This document shows positions 24,835 through 33,268 of a stretch of 64,000 nucleotides of DNA, piece after piece; position 1 is the stretch's first letter; each line of letters opens with the position of its first letter. The DNA is taken from contig NZ_CM007717.1 in assembly GCF_002019855.1 (NCBI RefSeq), forward strand, positions 3,474,645 to 3,538,644. Direction: 5' to 3'. The DNA comes from Streptomyces antibioticus. GTDB taxonomy: Bacteria > Actinomycetota > Actinomycetes > Streptomycetales > Streptomycetaceae. A program made the position numbers and the translations under genes. The notes beneath the pieces are model-generated. The model saw nothing but the letters and a program-made list of their open reading frames with translations, was not told where the DNA came from and searched no databases.

Positions 24835-26091
24835 TCAGGGGGCCGCCGGTGCCGAGTTCCCGGTGCCGTCGGTGTCCTTGGCCCCCGCGTCGTCCCCGGA
24901 GGTCGCGGCCCAGGCCCCGATGCCGACCGCGGCGGCCAGGGCCACCGCGGCCGCGCCGAGGGTGACGCGCCGGCGCCGGGTGGCCGTGCGGTTGCGGGCG
25001 GAGCCGGGGCGGGGCGCCCCCGCGGCCCGGGGGACGCGTGCGGTGCCGTGCGCGCCGCCGGCCAGCTCGTCGGCCGCCGGGACCCTCATCGAGGTGTGCG
25101 TGTCGCGGTTGGAGTCGGGCCGGGCGCCGGGGACCAGGGGCACGGACCCGCGGCGCTCGCGTCCGCCGCCGGAGACGGGTGCCGTGCGGTCCGCTCCCGG
25201 CTCGCCGCCGCCGTCGGCCTCGGACTCCGCCTCGGTGTCCGGCTCGTCCACGTCCAGCGGAGGCATGCCGGCCAGCGACGGCAACTGCTCGCGCAGCCGG
25301 GACGCCAGTTCGGAGGCGCGCAGCCGGGACGCGGGGCCCTTGGCCAGGCACTGCACGATGAGCTGCCACAGCTCGTCGGGGATGCCGGGCAGCGGGGCGA
25401 CCGACTCCGTGACGTGCCGGCGCAGCACCGCGCCCGGGTGCCCGCCGCCGAAGGGCGTGAAGCCGGCCAGCAGCTCGTACAGGACGGTCGCCAGCGCGTA
25501 GATGTCCACCGAGGCGCGCGGCGGGAGGCCCTCCACGATCTCGGGGGCCAGATAGTCCGGCGTGCCGATGATCTTCGTGGCGCGGGTGCGCTTGGGGGTG
25601 TCGATGAGCTTCGCGACCCCGAAGTCCGTCAGCAGGGCCCGGTGCGAGCCGCCGGGGCCCAGCGGGCCCTGCATGTCCAGCAGGACGTTCTCCGGTTTGA
25701 CGTCCCGGTGGACGACACCGGCCGCGTGCGCGGCGGCCAGGCCCTCCGCGACGTCCGCGACGATCGCCACCGCGGCCTCCGGCGCGAGCCGCCGGTCACG
25801 GTCCAGCCGGGTGCGCAGGTCGGTGCCCCGGACGAGGTCCATGACCAGCGCCAGGTCGTTGCCGTCGACGACGAGGTCCCGTACGGAGACCACGTTGGGA
25901 TGCTCCAGGCCGAGGAGGGCGGTGCGCTCCTGCACGAAGCGGCCCACCAGCTCCTCGTCGGAGGCGAGGTCCTCGCGCAGCAGCTTGACGGCGACGGGTC
26001 CGTCCGGCCCCTCGCCGAGCCACACCGTGCCGGCGCTGCCCCGGCCCAGGATCTGGTGGGCGGTGTACCGGCTGCCGATCTTCCGTGCCAA
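24835..26091 (-). CDS. pkaB: Serine/threonine protein kinase PkaB
   Basis: A 418-residue Hanks-type kinase. Gly-loop GRGSAGTVW, ATP-binding VAVKLL (K36), catalytic HRDVKPENVLL, metal-binding DFG (LLTDFGVAK) and the activation-segment end APEIVEG are intact. An acidic linker then leads to a single membrane helix (RRVTLGAAAVALAAAVGIGAWAA) and a very short external tail. I chose the TTG at 26091 (M-ARKIGSRYTAHQILG) because AGGAG lies 6 nt upstream and the kinase domain begins at once; the longer frame to 26169 adds a non-kinase stretch. It follows pkaA on the same strand by 127 bp. Size and order match S. coelicolor pkaA-pkaB from memory. Confidence 0.9.
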   Translation of the reverse strand: MARKIGSRYTAHQILGRGSAGTVWLGEGPDGPVAVKLLREDLASDEELVGRFVQERTALLGLEHPNVVSVRDLVVDGNDLALVMDLVRGTDLRTRLDRDRRLAPEAAVAIVADVAEGLAAAHAAGVVHRDVKPENVLLDMQGPLGPGGSHRALLTDFGVAKLIDTPKRTRATKIIGTPDYLAPEIVEGLPPRASVDIYALATVLYELLAGFTPFGGGHPGAVLRRHVTESVAPLPGIPDELWQLIVQCLAKGPASRLRASELASRLREQLPSLAGMPPLDVDEPDTEAESEADGGGEPGADRTAPVSGGGRERRGSVPLVPGARPDSNRDTHTSMRVPAADELAGGAHGTARVPRAAGAPRPGSARNRTATRRRRVTLGAAAVALAAAVGIGAWAATSGDDAGAKDTDGTGNSAPAAP

Positions 26092-26218
26092 GGCTGCTCC
26101 TACCGACGCGTGTTGCCGACAAAAGTACGCGTCCGGTGAGGCGACCTTCACCACGGGGACGGAAATCACCCGTCGGATGTCGACAAGTGCACAAACTCGC
26201 GGCCGGCTCCGGCCCGGC

Positions 26219-27931
26219 TCAGTTCCCGGTGCCGGTGCCCGCCCCGTCCGTGGCCTGGCCGAGGTCGCCGATCCAGTCGCCGGCCTGCTTGAACCAGTGC
26301 CCGAGCTGGTCCCACCAGCCGCGGCCGGTGCCGATCCAGCCCTGGAGCGGGCTGAACTCCCAGATCATCCAGCCCGCGACGAACAGGATGACGATCGTGA
26401 AGAGGCAGCCCTTCAGGCAGCCGAGCCCGGGGATCTTCATCGGGTTGGCACTGCGCTGCCTCGGCTCGCGCGGCTGGCGCGGCTCCGGGGCGGGCCGCTG
26501 CTGCGGCTGGCGGCGCGGCTGCTGCTGGGGCGGCGGCGCCTGCTGCGGCTGGGGCGTGGCGTACCGGCCCTGCTGTCCGTAGCCCTGCGGGGGCTGCGGG
26601 GCGTACCCCTGCTGGGGCTGCTGCTGCGGGTAGCCGTAGCCCTGCTGCGGCCGGGGCTGCGGGCGCTGCGGCGGCTGCTGCGGCCGGGCGACCTGCCGCT
26701 GGGGGCGGCGGCGCAGCGGGTCCTCGCCGGGGTCGAGGTACTGCTGGACCTGTGTCTGCTCGTTGCGGTCGCGGGCGGCCCTGAGCTGGGTCTGCCAGGG
26801 GTGCGGCTGCTCGGGCGGGGTGCCGCCCTGCTGTCCCGGCTGGTGCGGCGGCACCGGCGGGAGGACGGCGGTGGCGTCGGCGGCGCCCGCCGGGGCCCCG
26901 GTGTGGGGCAGGACGGCGGTGGGGTCGGCGGCGCCGGCCGGTCCGCCGGTGTGCGGCAGGACGCTGGTCGCGGCGTTGGGGTCGTAGGAGCCCGCGGGGG
27001 CGCCCGGCACCGGCGCGGGGGCCGGGTCGGGGGCGAGCAGATGGGCCACGCCGTCGGCGGCGGCGATCTGCGTGGAGTTCGCGTGCACGCCGATGCCCTC
27101 GGCGACGACCCGCAGGGCGCGCCCGAGGTTCTGGGCGCTGGGCCGTTCGTCGGGGTTCTTGCGCAGGCAGCGCTCGATGACCGTCCACAGCGGGTCGGGG
27201 ACGGTGGAGGGGCGGCGCGGTTCGGCGCTGAGGTGCTGGTGCAGCACTTCGAGGGCGGAGCCTCCGCCGAACGGGGGACGTCCGGTGACCAGCTCGTACA
27301 GCATGATGCCGGCGCCGTAGACGTCGACGGCGGAGGTCTGCGGGCGGCCCTCGGCGGACTCCGGGGCGACGTACGCGGGCGTGCCGACGAACTCGCTGGT
27401 GCGGGTGAGGCCCGGGGAGTCGGCCAGCCGGGCGATGCCGAAGTCGGTGAGCATCGGGTGCATCTGCCCGCCGTTCTGCATCAGCAGGACGTTGGCCGGC
27501 TTGAGGTCGCGGTGCACCACGCCGTCGGTGTGGCTGGCGGCGAGCGCGTCGGCGACCTGCGCGGTGAGCAGGGAGGCGGCGACGGGCGTCAGCGGGCCGT
27601 TCTCGCGCAGATAGCGGTGCAGGTCGGGGCCGTCGATGAGGTCCATGACCAGGGCCAGCAGATCGCCCTCGACGACCAGGTCGCGGACCCGGACGATGTT
27701 CGGGTGGGTCAGGCGCAGCAGCACCGAGCGCTCCCGCAGGAAGCGCATCACGATGTCGGGGTCGCTGGCCAGCTCCTCCTTGAGGACCTTGATGGCGACG
27801 GTCTCTCCGGGCTGGCCGGGCACGGCCGCCTCGGCGCCCGCGGTCTCGCGCTGGCGGGCTCGCCAGACGGTGCCCGTGGCGCCGCGTCCGAGCGGCTCCT
27901 CGAGCAGGTACTTGCTGCCGACTGGCCGCAC
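26219..27931 (-). CDS. pkaA: Serine/threonine protein kinase PkaA
   Basis: A 570-residue Hanks-type kinase. Gly-loop GRGATGTVW, VAIKVL (K48), VHRDLKPANVLLM, LTDFGIARLADS and GTPAYVAPESAEG are present. Residues about 300-500 are a long Pro/Gln-rich linker (runs of QQP, PQQGYG, PPQQQPR), probably disordered and cytoplasmic. A single membrane helix near the C-terminus (LFTIVILFVAGWMIW) is followed by about 50 external residues with several Trp. The GTG at 27931 has GGGAG 8 nt upstream. PkaA is reported to affect morphology and secondary metabolism in S. coelicolor. It is divergent from the FHA/FtsK-like gene, a potential phosphothreonine-binding partner. Confidence 0.9.
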   Translation of the reverse strand: MRPVGSKYLLEEPLGRGATGTVWRARQRETAGAEAAVPGQPGETVAIKVLKEELASDPDIVMRFLRERSVLLRLTHPNIVRVRDLVVEGDLLALVMDLIDGPDLHRYLRENGPLTPVAASLLTAQVADALAASHTDGVVHRDLKPANVLLMQNGGQMHPMLTDFGIARLADSPGLTRTSEFVGTPAYVAPESAEGRPQTSAVDVYGAGIMLYELVTGRPPFGGGSALEVLHQHLSAEPRRPSTVPDPLWTVIERCLRKNPDERPSAQNLGRALRVVAEGIGVHANSTQIAAADGVAHLLAPDPAPAPVPGAPAGSYDPNAATSVLPHTGGPAGAADPTAVLPHTGAPAGAADATAVLPPVPPHQPGQQGGTPPEQPHPWQTQLRAARDRNEQTQVQQYLDPGEDPLRRRPQRQVARPQQPPQRPQPRPQQGYGYPQQQPQQGYAPQPPQGYGQQGRYATPQPQQAPPPQQQPRRQPQQRPAPEPRQPREPRQRSANPMKIPGLGCLKGCLFTIVILFVAGWMIWEFSPLQGWIGTGRGWWDQLGHWFKQAGDWIGDLGQATDGAGTGTGN

Positions 27932-28369
27932 GTCACGCGCTCCCTGCTGCTTGCTTGCCTCTGTGGTCCGATGTTCCGACCCACTGTAGTGCCGCGATAC
28001 CCGTACCGGGCGGTCGTCTTCCTATGGTCCGACTATGGTCCGCGCGCGGGGCCGCCCGCCGCGACCCGGCCCGGTTCGGGCGCCTTCGGCCGTGTCCGGC
28101 CGTCTCCGGCCGTGTTCCGCCGTGTTCGCTGGAAAGACGCGCGGACCGGTCGCTCGGTTGCCGAATCCGGGCGTGACCGATCTCAACTGATCGCCGGCGA
28201 TGCAATGGTCAGGCACTTTTGCGGGCAGAGCCGACCAATCAAGATCACTTGTCACCGGGTGGTGGGCGCGTTGTCGGTGACAGGTGCGAGGATGCCTGGA
28301 GTACTGGCCGATGTGCTCGTGTGGTGTGGGGGGAAGTCCGCGCCCGCGCAGAAGGGACCGCTGACGCCG
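27932..28369. other. Divergent promoter region pkaA / FHA-FtsK gene
   Basis: 438 bp without a supported gene. It holds a direct repeat of TATGGTCCG (about 28024-28043) and a run of degenerate 10-bp units resembling CCGGCCGTGT (about 28085-28130). Regulatory elements for both divergent genes must lie here; no -10/-35 pair could be assigned. Confidence 0.4.
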
Positions 28370-31300
28370 ATGCAGATCCGGCTGACCGTCACAGACCCGC
28401 AGGGCCCGCCCTTCGAGGCGCGCGGCCGTGCCGCGAGCTGCGACGTGCTGGTCACGGCCCCCGCCGGTACGGCCCTGGCCGCGGTGGCGCCCGCCCTGGC
28501 CGCGGCGGTCTCCGGGGAGGGCGCGGGCGGCGCGGCCGTCGCCCTGTACGCGGGCACCGAGCGGCTCGACGGAGCCCGCTGCACGCTCGGCGAACCCCCG
28601 CTGACCGACGGCGCGGTGCTGGCGCTCGGCGCCCCCGCCGACCCCGAACCGCATCCGGAGGTCGACGACGCCCCGGCCCGCCTCGACGTGGTCGCGGGTC
28701 CGGACGCGGGCGGGGTCCATCTGCTGCACGGCGGGCAGATCCGCGTCGGCCGCTCCGCCGACGCCGACGTCCCGCTGGACGACCCGGACGTCTCCCGGCT
28801 GCACTGCGCGGTGACGCTCGGACCCGACGGCCGGGTGACGGTCACCGACCTCGGCTCCACCAACGGCACCACCGTCGACGGCACCCCGGTCAAGGCCCGC
28901 CCGGTGCGGCTCGCGCCCGGCGCCCTGCTGCGGATCGGCGAGTCGGCCCTGCGGCTGGCCCCGCCCGGCGGCCCGGGGGCCCGCGTGGTGACGGCACCGG
29001 ACGGCGAGGGACACGTGCGCGTGGCGCCCGGCGGGGGTCGCGCGGCGGAGGGGGCCACCGGGTCCGCCTCCACGGCTTCTACGGCTTCTACGGCGGTGTC
29101 CCGGCCGCGCGTGCCGAACTCCCGTTCCGGCGAGCCCGGCACCCCGACCGCACCCACCGGCCACAGCGACGGCGGGGTGAGCTGGAGCGGCGGCGGCACG
29201 GACCGGCATCTCGTCCCCGGCCAGGGCACCGCCCCGGACATCGAGAGCCGCACCGAGAGCCGGCACGACACCCACGCGGGCCGCGCCGACGCCTTCGGCC
29301 CGCCGTACGACGACGTCCGCGGCCCCCGGCCCGCCGTCTCCCCGTACGACGACGTGCCGCTGTACGACAACGCCGGGTACGACGACCCCGGGGACCCGGA
29401 CGACCCCGGCTCCGGCCGCAAGGGCACGCCCCTGCGGGGCACCGACATACCGCCCGGTGTCCGCCGGCGCGGCGGGCTGTCCGCCTGGGCCCGGCGGCTG
29501 GCCGGCGGCCGCGGCGCCCCGGACCCGGCCGGTCACGGCCCCGCCGACGGGGAGGTGTCCGGCGCGGGCCCCGAGCCGACGGCCGCCCCCGCCCCGGCGC
29601 CCGAGACCTGGCCCGACCCGGCCGCCCTGCTGCTGACCGCGCTGGGTCCCGGCCCCCGGCTCTGGGAGCGCGGTCCCGGCCATCCCGAGGCGCTCACCGT
29701 GCGGCTCGGCACCGCGGACCGCACGGCACCCGGCGGCTCGGGCCTGCTGCCCGCCGTACCGGTGACGGCGGACCTGCGCGAGGCCGGGGCGCTGGGCCTG
29801 GCCGGACCGCGCCCGCGGCTGGCCGGGCTGGCCCGCGCGGTCGTGGCGCAGCTCGCCGCGCTGCACTCGCCGGACGCCCTGGAGATCGTCCTGATCAGCA
29901 CGGACCGCGCGCGGTCCGAGGAGGAGCGGGCCGCCGAGTGGTCGTGGCTGGGCTGGCTGCCGCATCTGCGCCCGGGGCACGGCCAGGACTGCCGGCTGCT
30001 GCTCGCCTTCGACCGCGACCAGGCGGCCGCCCGCACCGACGAGCTGCTGCGCCGTCTGGAGGACCACCTCGCGGACACCGCGGCCGCCGTCCCGCCCTTC
30101 GCGACCGGCCCCGCGCCCGCCCGCCGGCCCTCCTGGGCCCTGTCCGAGGACCCGGACGGCTTCGCGGGGCCGTTCACCGTGCTCGTGGTGGACGGCGACC
30201 CGGGCGCCGCCGGTCTGCGGGACACCGTGACCCGGCTGGCCACGGCCGGTCCGCGCGCCGGGATCCATGTGCTGTGCCTGGCGGAGATCACCGCCGGTGC
30301 CCCGTCCGCCCCGGCGGCGCGGACCTACGAGGCGGCCTGTGCGGCGGCGCCCGTGTTCCGCGCGTGCGGCGCGGTCGCGCTGCTCGACGGCGACGTGGCC
30401 ACCGCACTGCGGCTGCTGCGGATCGCGCCCGGCGGCGACGGACCGGCCGGACCGGTCGGCGAGGGCACCCTGGCCGCCGTGGACGCCGTCTCCCCCGCCT
30501 GGGCCGAGCGGTTCGCCCGCGCCCTCGCGCCGCTGCGCCCGGACGGCGGCGGTGGCGGCGGTGAGCGGCACACGCGTGTGTCCGCCCCGCTGCCCCCGTC
30601 GTCCCGGCTGCTCGACGAGCTGGGTCTGGCGCGGGCCACCCCGGCCTCCCTGATGGCCCGCTGGGCGGACGCGGCCGACGACACCGAGGCGCTCGGCGGA
30701 CGGGCCTGGGCGGTGCTCGGCGCGGGGCCGCGCGGCCCGGTCGCGGTGGACCTCGCCGCCGAGGGCCCCCATCTGCTGGTCGAGGGCCCGCCCGGCAGCG
30801 GGCGCACCGAGCTGCTGCGGGCGGTCGTCGCCTCGCTGGCGGCCGCCGAGCGCCCCGACCGCCTCGGCATCGTGCTGATGGACGGCCGGGACACGGTCGG
30901 CCAGGGCACCGGCGGCGCCGGTGACGGCCTGCGGGTCTGTACCGACGTACCGCATGTGACGACGCATCTGACCGGGACCGATCCGGTGCGGATGCGGGAG
31001 TTCGCGCAGTCGCTGAGCGCGGAGCTGAAGCGGCGGGCCGAGCTGCTGGGCCGGTCCGACTTCACCGAGTGGCACACGCACCGCGCGGTGTCGGGCCGGA
31101 TCGTGCCGCAGCGCGGCCCGCACGGACCGGCGCCCGGCGCGGGCGGTGCCGCCGACATAGAGGCGCCGCCCAGCTCCACGCTGCGGCTGCGGCCCGGCGC
31201 GGCGGCGCGTCAGCGGACCGAGCCGGCACCGCCGTTGCCCCGGCTCGTGGTGGTCGTGGACGACCTGGACGCGCTCGTGTCGCCGCCGCTGGGCTCGCCC

Positions 31301-31744
31301 GGCCGCCCGGCCGCGGGGTCCGTGACGCGCGCGCTGGAGGCGGTGGCCCGGGAGGGCGAGCGGCTCGGCGTGCACCTGGTGGCGGCGACCGGTCCCGGGG
31401 GCCGTACGGCCGAGTCCGAGGCGGTCCGCCGGGCCACCGTGCGGATCGCGCTGGAGGCGCCGGGGTCGGGCGCGGACGAACCGGCGCCGGGGCGCGGCCG
31501 GCTCAAGGGCGCCGACGGCCGGCTCACACCCTTCCAGGGCGGCCGGGTGACGGGCCGTATCCCGCGCACGGCGACGCTGCGGCCCACGGTGATCCCGCTG
31601 GAGTGGCGGCGGATGGGCGATCCGCCGACCCGCCGTCCGGTCCGGGAGCTGGGCAACGGCCCGACGGACCTGGCCCTGCTGGCGAGCGCGCTGGAGCGGG
31701 CCGCCCGCGAGGTCGCGGCGGCGGAAGTGCCGTCCCTGCTCTGA
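28370..31744 (+). CDS. FHA domain / FtsK-SpoIIIE-like ATPase protein
   Basis: A 1124-residue protein. A ubiquitin-like (YukD-type) start (MQIRLTVTDPQG) is followed by an FHA domain (about 103-197) with GR (127-128), SRLH (142-145) and STNG (163-166), all the phosphothreonine-binding hallmarks. A Pro/Asp-rich linker follows, then FtsK/SpoIIIE-like ATPase regions from about 420. The clear P-loop is GPPGSGRT (806-813), where the usual Lys is Arg812; Walker B is LVVVVDDLDAL (about 955). The layout recalls EssC/EccC of type VII secretion without the membrane helices. An upstream start (MPGVLADVLVW) is possible. It is divergent from kinase gene pkaA. Confidence 0.8.
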   Translation: MQIRLTVTDPQGPPFEARGRAASCDVLVTAPAGTALAAVAPALAAAVSGEGAGGAAVALYAGTERLDGARCTLGEPPLTDGAVLALGAPADPEPHPEVDDAPARLDVVAGPDAGGVHLLHGGQIRVGRSADADVPLDDPDVSRLHCAVTLGPDGRVTVTDLGSTNGTTVDGTPVKARPVRLAPGALLRIGESALRLAPPGGPGARVVTAPDGEGHVRVAPGGGRAAEGATGSASTASTASTAVSRPRVPNSRSGEPGTPTAPTGHSDGGVSWSGGGTDRHLVPGQGTAPDIESRTESRHDTHAGRADAFGPPYDDVRGPRPAVSPYDDVPLYDNAGYDDPGDPDDPGSGRKGTPLRGTDIPPGVRRRGGLSAWARRLAGGRGAPDPAGHGPADGEVSGAGPEPTAAPAPAPETWPDPAALLLTALGPGPRLWERGPGHPEALTVRLGTADRTAPGGSGLLPAVPVTADLREAGALGLAGPRPRLAGLARAVVAQLAALHSPDALEIVLISTDRARSEEERAAEWSWLGWLPHLRPGHGQDCRLLLAFDRDQAAARTDELLRRLEDHLADTAAAVPPFATGPAPARRPSWALSEDPDGFAGPFTVLVVDGDPGAAGLRDTVTRLATAGPRAGIHVLCLAEITAGAPSAPAARTYEAACAAAPVFRACGAVALLDGDVATALRLLRIAPGGDGPAGPVGEGTLAAVDAVSPAWAERFARALAPLRPDGGGGGGERHTRVSAPLPPSSRLLDELGLARATPASLMARWADAADDTEALGGRAWAVLGAGPRGPVAVDLAAEGPHLLVEGPPGSGRTELLRAVVASLAAAERPDRLGIVLMDGRDTVGQGTGGAGDGLRVCTDVPHVTTHLTGTDPVRMREFAQSLSAELKRRAELLGRSDFTEWHTHRAVSGRIVPQRGPHGPAPGAGGAADIEAPPSSTLRLRPGAAARQRTEPAPPLPRLVVVVDDLDALVSPPLGSPGRPAAGSVTRALEAVAREGERLGVHLVAATGPGGRTAESEAVRRATVRIALEAPGSGADEPAPGRGRLKGADGRLTPFQGGRVTGRIPRTATLRPTVIPLEWRRMGDPPTRRPVRELGNGPTDLALLASALERAAREVAAAEVPSLL

Positions 31745-31881
31745 CCTTCACGGAGTCACGACGCGGTCACGATCGCCCGGTTGACACCGTTCGCGCACTT
31801 GCCGACCCCGTGCGCCCGGCGTAGACCGGAGCGCACGGGACAGCGCTCGGACGTTCGACGAGGACGGAGAACGGGGCAGTG

Positions 31882-33261
31882 ATGCGCAGGACGAGCAACG
31901 CGAACCGGACATCGAAGACCGTGAGGACGGCGGCCGTGCTACTCGCGGGAGCCCTCGCGCTCACCGCGTGCGGCGGCGACGGAGACGACGGCGGGAGCGG
32001 CGGCGGAGAGAGCACCGCACCGGGCGGGACGGGCGGCGAACTCACCCTCCCGCAACTGGACGGCACCACCCTGGAGGTGGCCGCCGTCTGGACGGGCCCG
32101 GAACAGGCCAACTTCAAGAAGGTGCTCGCGGAGTTCGAGAAACGCACCGGCGCGAAGATCACCTTCGTGCCCGCGCAGGACCCGATCATCAACTTCCTCG
32201 GCTCGAAGATCGCGGGCGGGGCGCCGCCGGACGTCGCGCTGCTCCCGCAGCCGGGCGCGATCAAGCAGGCCGTCGAGAAGAAGTGGGCCACCCCGCTGGG
32301 CGCCGAGGCCCTGAAGGAGGTCGGGAAGAACTACGCGCAGGGCTGGCAGGACATCGGCAAGGTCGACGGCGAGCAGTACGGCGTCTACTACAAGGCCGCC
32401 AACAAGTCCCTGATCTGGTACAACGCGCAGGTCTTCGAGAACGCGGGCGCGAGCGAACCGGCCACCTGGGACGAGCTGCTGACGACCGCCCGCACGGTCT
32501 ACGACTCCGGCGTCACCCCGTTCTCGATCCCGGGCGCGGACGGCTGGCCGCTGACCGACTGGTTCGAGAACGTGTACCTCTCCCAGGCGGGCCCGGAGAA
32601 GTACGACCAGTTGGCCCGGCACGAGATCAAGTGGACCGATCCGTCGGTCGCCAAGGCCCTCACCACGCTCGCCGAGATCTGGGGCGAGAAGGACTATGTG
32701 GCGGGCGGCGCCGACGGCGCGCTCCAGACGGAGTTCCCCGACTCGGTCACCCAGACCTTCACCGGCGGCGACCAGCCCAAGGCCGCGATGGTCTACGAGG
32801 GCGACTTCGTGCAGGTCAACATCGGACAGACGGACGCGAAGATCGGCACGGACGCGAAGGTGTTCCCGTTCCCGAAGGTCGGCGACACCGCGCCCGTGGT
32901 GTCGGGCGGTGACGCGGCGGTGATCCTCAAGGACTCGGAGGGCGCGCAGGCGCTGGCGACCTTCCTGGCCTCGCCGGACGCGGCGGAGATCCAGGCGAAG
33001 CTGGGCGGCTATCTCTCGCCCAACAAGAACGTGGACCTCGCCGCCTATCCGAACGACGTGCAGCGCACGATCGCCAAGGCGCTGGTCGCGGCCGGTGACG
33101 ACTTCCGCTTCGACATGTCCGACCAGGCTCCGCAGGCGTTCGGCGGCACCCCGGGCAAGGGCGAGTGGAAGGACCTCCAGGACTTCCTGAAGAACCCGTC
33201 GGACGTGGCCGGCATCCAGAAGAAGCTGGAGTCGGACGCGGCGGCGGCGTACGGGAACTGA
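31882..33261 (+). CDS. Carbohydrate ABC transporter substrate-binding lipoprotein
   Basis: A 459-residue extracytoplasmic sugar-binding protein (family 1). The lipobox LALTAC puts the lipidated Cys at residue 30, followed by an acidic Gly/Ser linker. The mature part shows LEVAAVWTGPEQANFKKVLAEFEKRTGAKITF and later MVYEGDFVQVN and SGGDAAVILKDSEGAQALATFLASPDAAE, typical of CUT1 binding proteins. A GTG at 31879 directly before the ATG is an alternative start. First gene of a three-gene operon with the two permeases, 7 bp apart. The substrate cannot be read from the sequence; an alpha-glucoside or oligosaccharide is likely. Confidence 0.92.
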   Translation: MRRTSNANRTSKTVRTAAVLLAGALALTACGGDGDDGGSGGGESTAPGGTGGELTLPQLDGTTLEVAAVWTGPEQANFKKVLAEFEKRTGAKITFVPAQDPIINFLGSKIAGGAPPDVALLPQPGAIKQAVEKKWATPLGAEALKEVGKNYAQGWQDIGKVDGEQYGVYYKAANKSLIWYNAQVFENAGASEPATWDELLTTARTVYDSGVTPFSIPGADGWPLTDWFENVYLSQAGPEKYDQLARHEIKWTDPSVAKALTTLAEIWGEKDYVAGGADGALQTEFPDSVTQTFTGGDQPKAAMVYEGDFVQVNIGQTDAKIGTDAKVFPFPKVGDTAPVVSGGDAAVILKDSEGAQALATFLASPDAAEIQAKLGGYLSPNKNVDLAAYPNDVQRTIAKALVAAGDDFRFDMSDQAPQAFGGTPGKGEWKDLQDFLKNPSDVAGIQKKLESDAAAAYGN

Positions 33262-33268
33262 TCCCGCG

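Noticed and set aside
25562..28369. Long open frame upstream of the FHA/FtsK gene in the same frame
   Set aside because: This part is antisense to pkaB and pkaA and codes for low-complexity sequence; the protein-like region begins at 28370.
28022..31375. A 1117-codon minus-strand open frame
   Set aside because: Antisense shadow of the FHA/FtsK-like gene, rich in Gly/Arg/His/Gln without domains.
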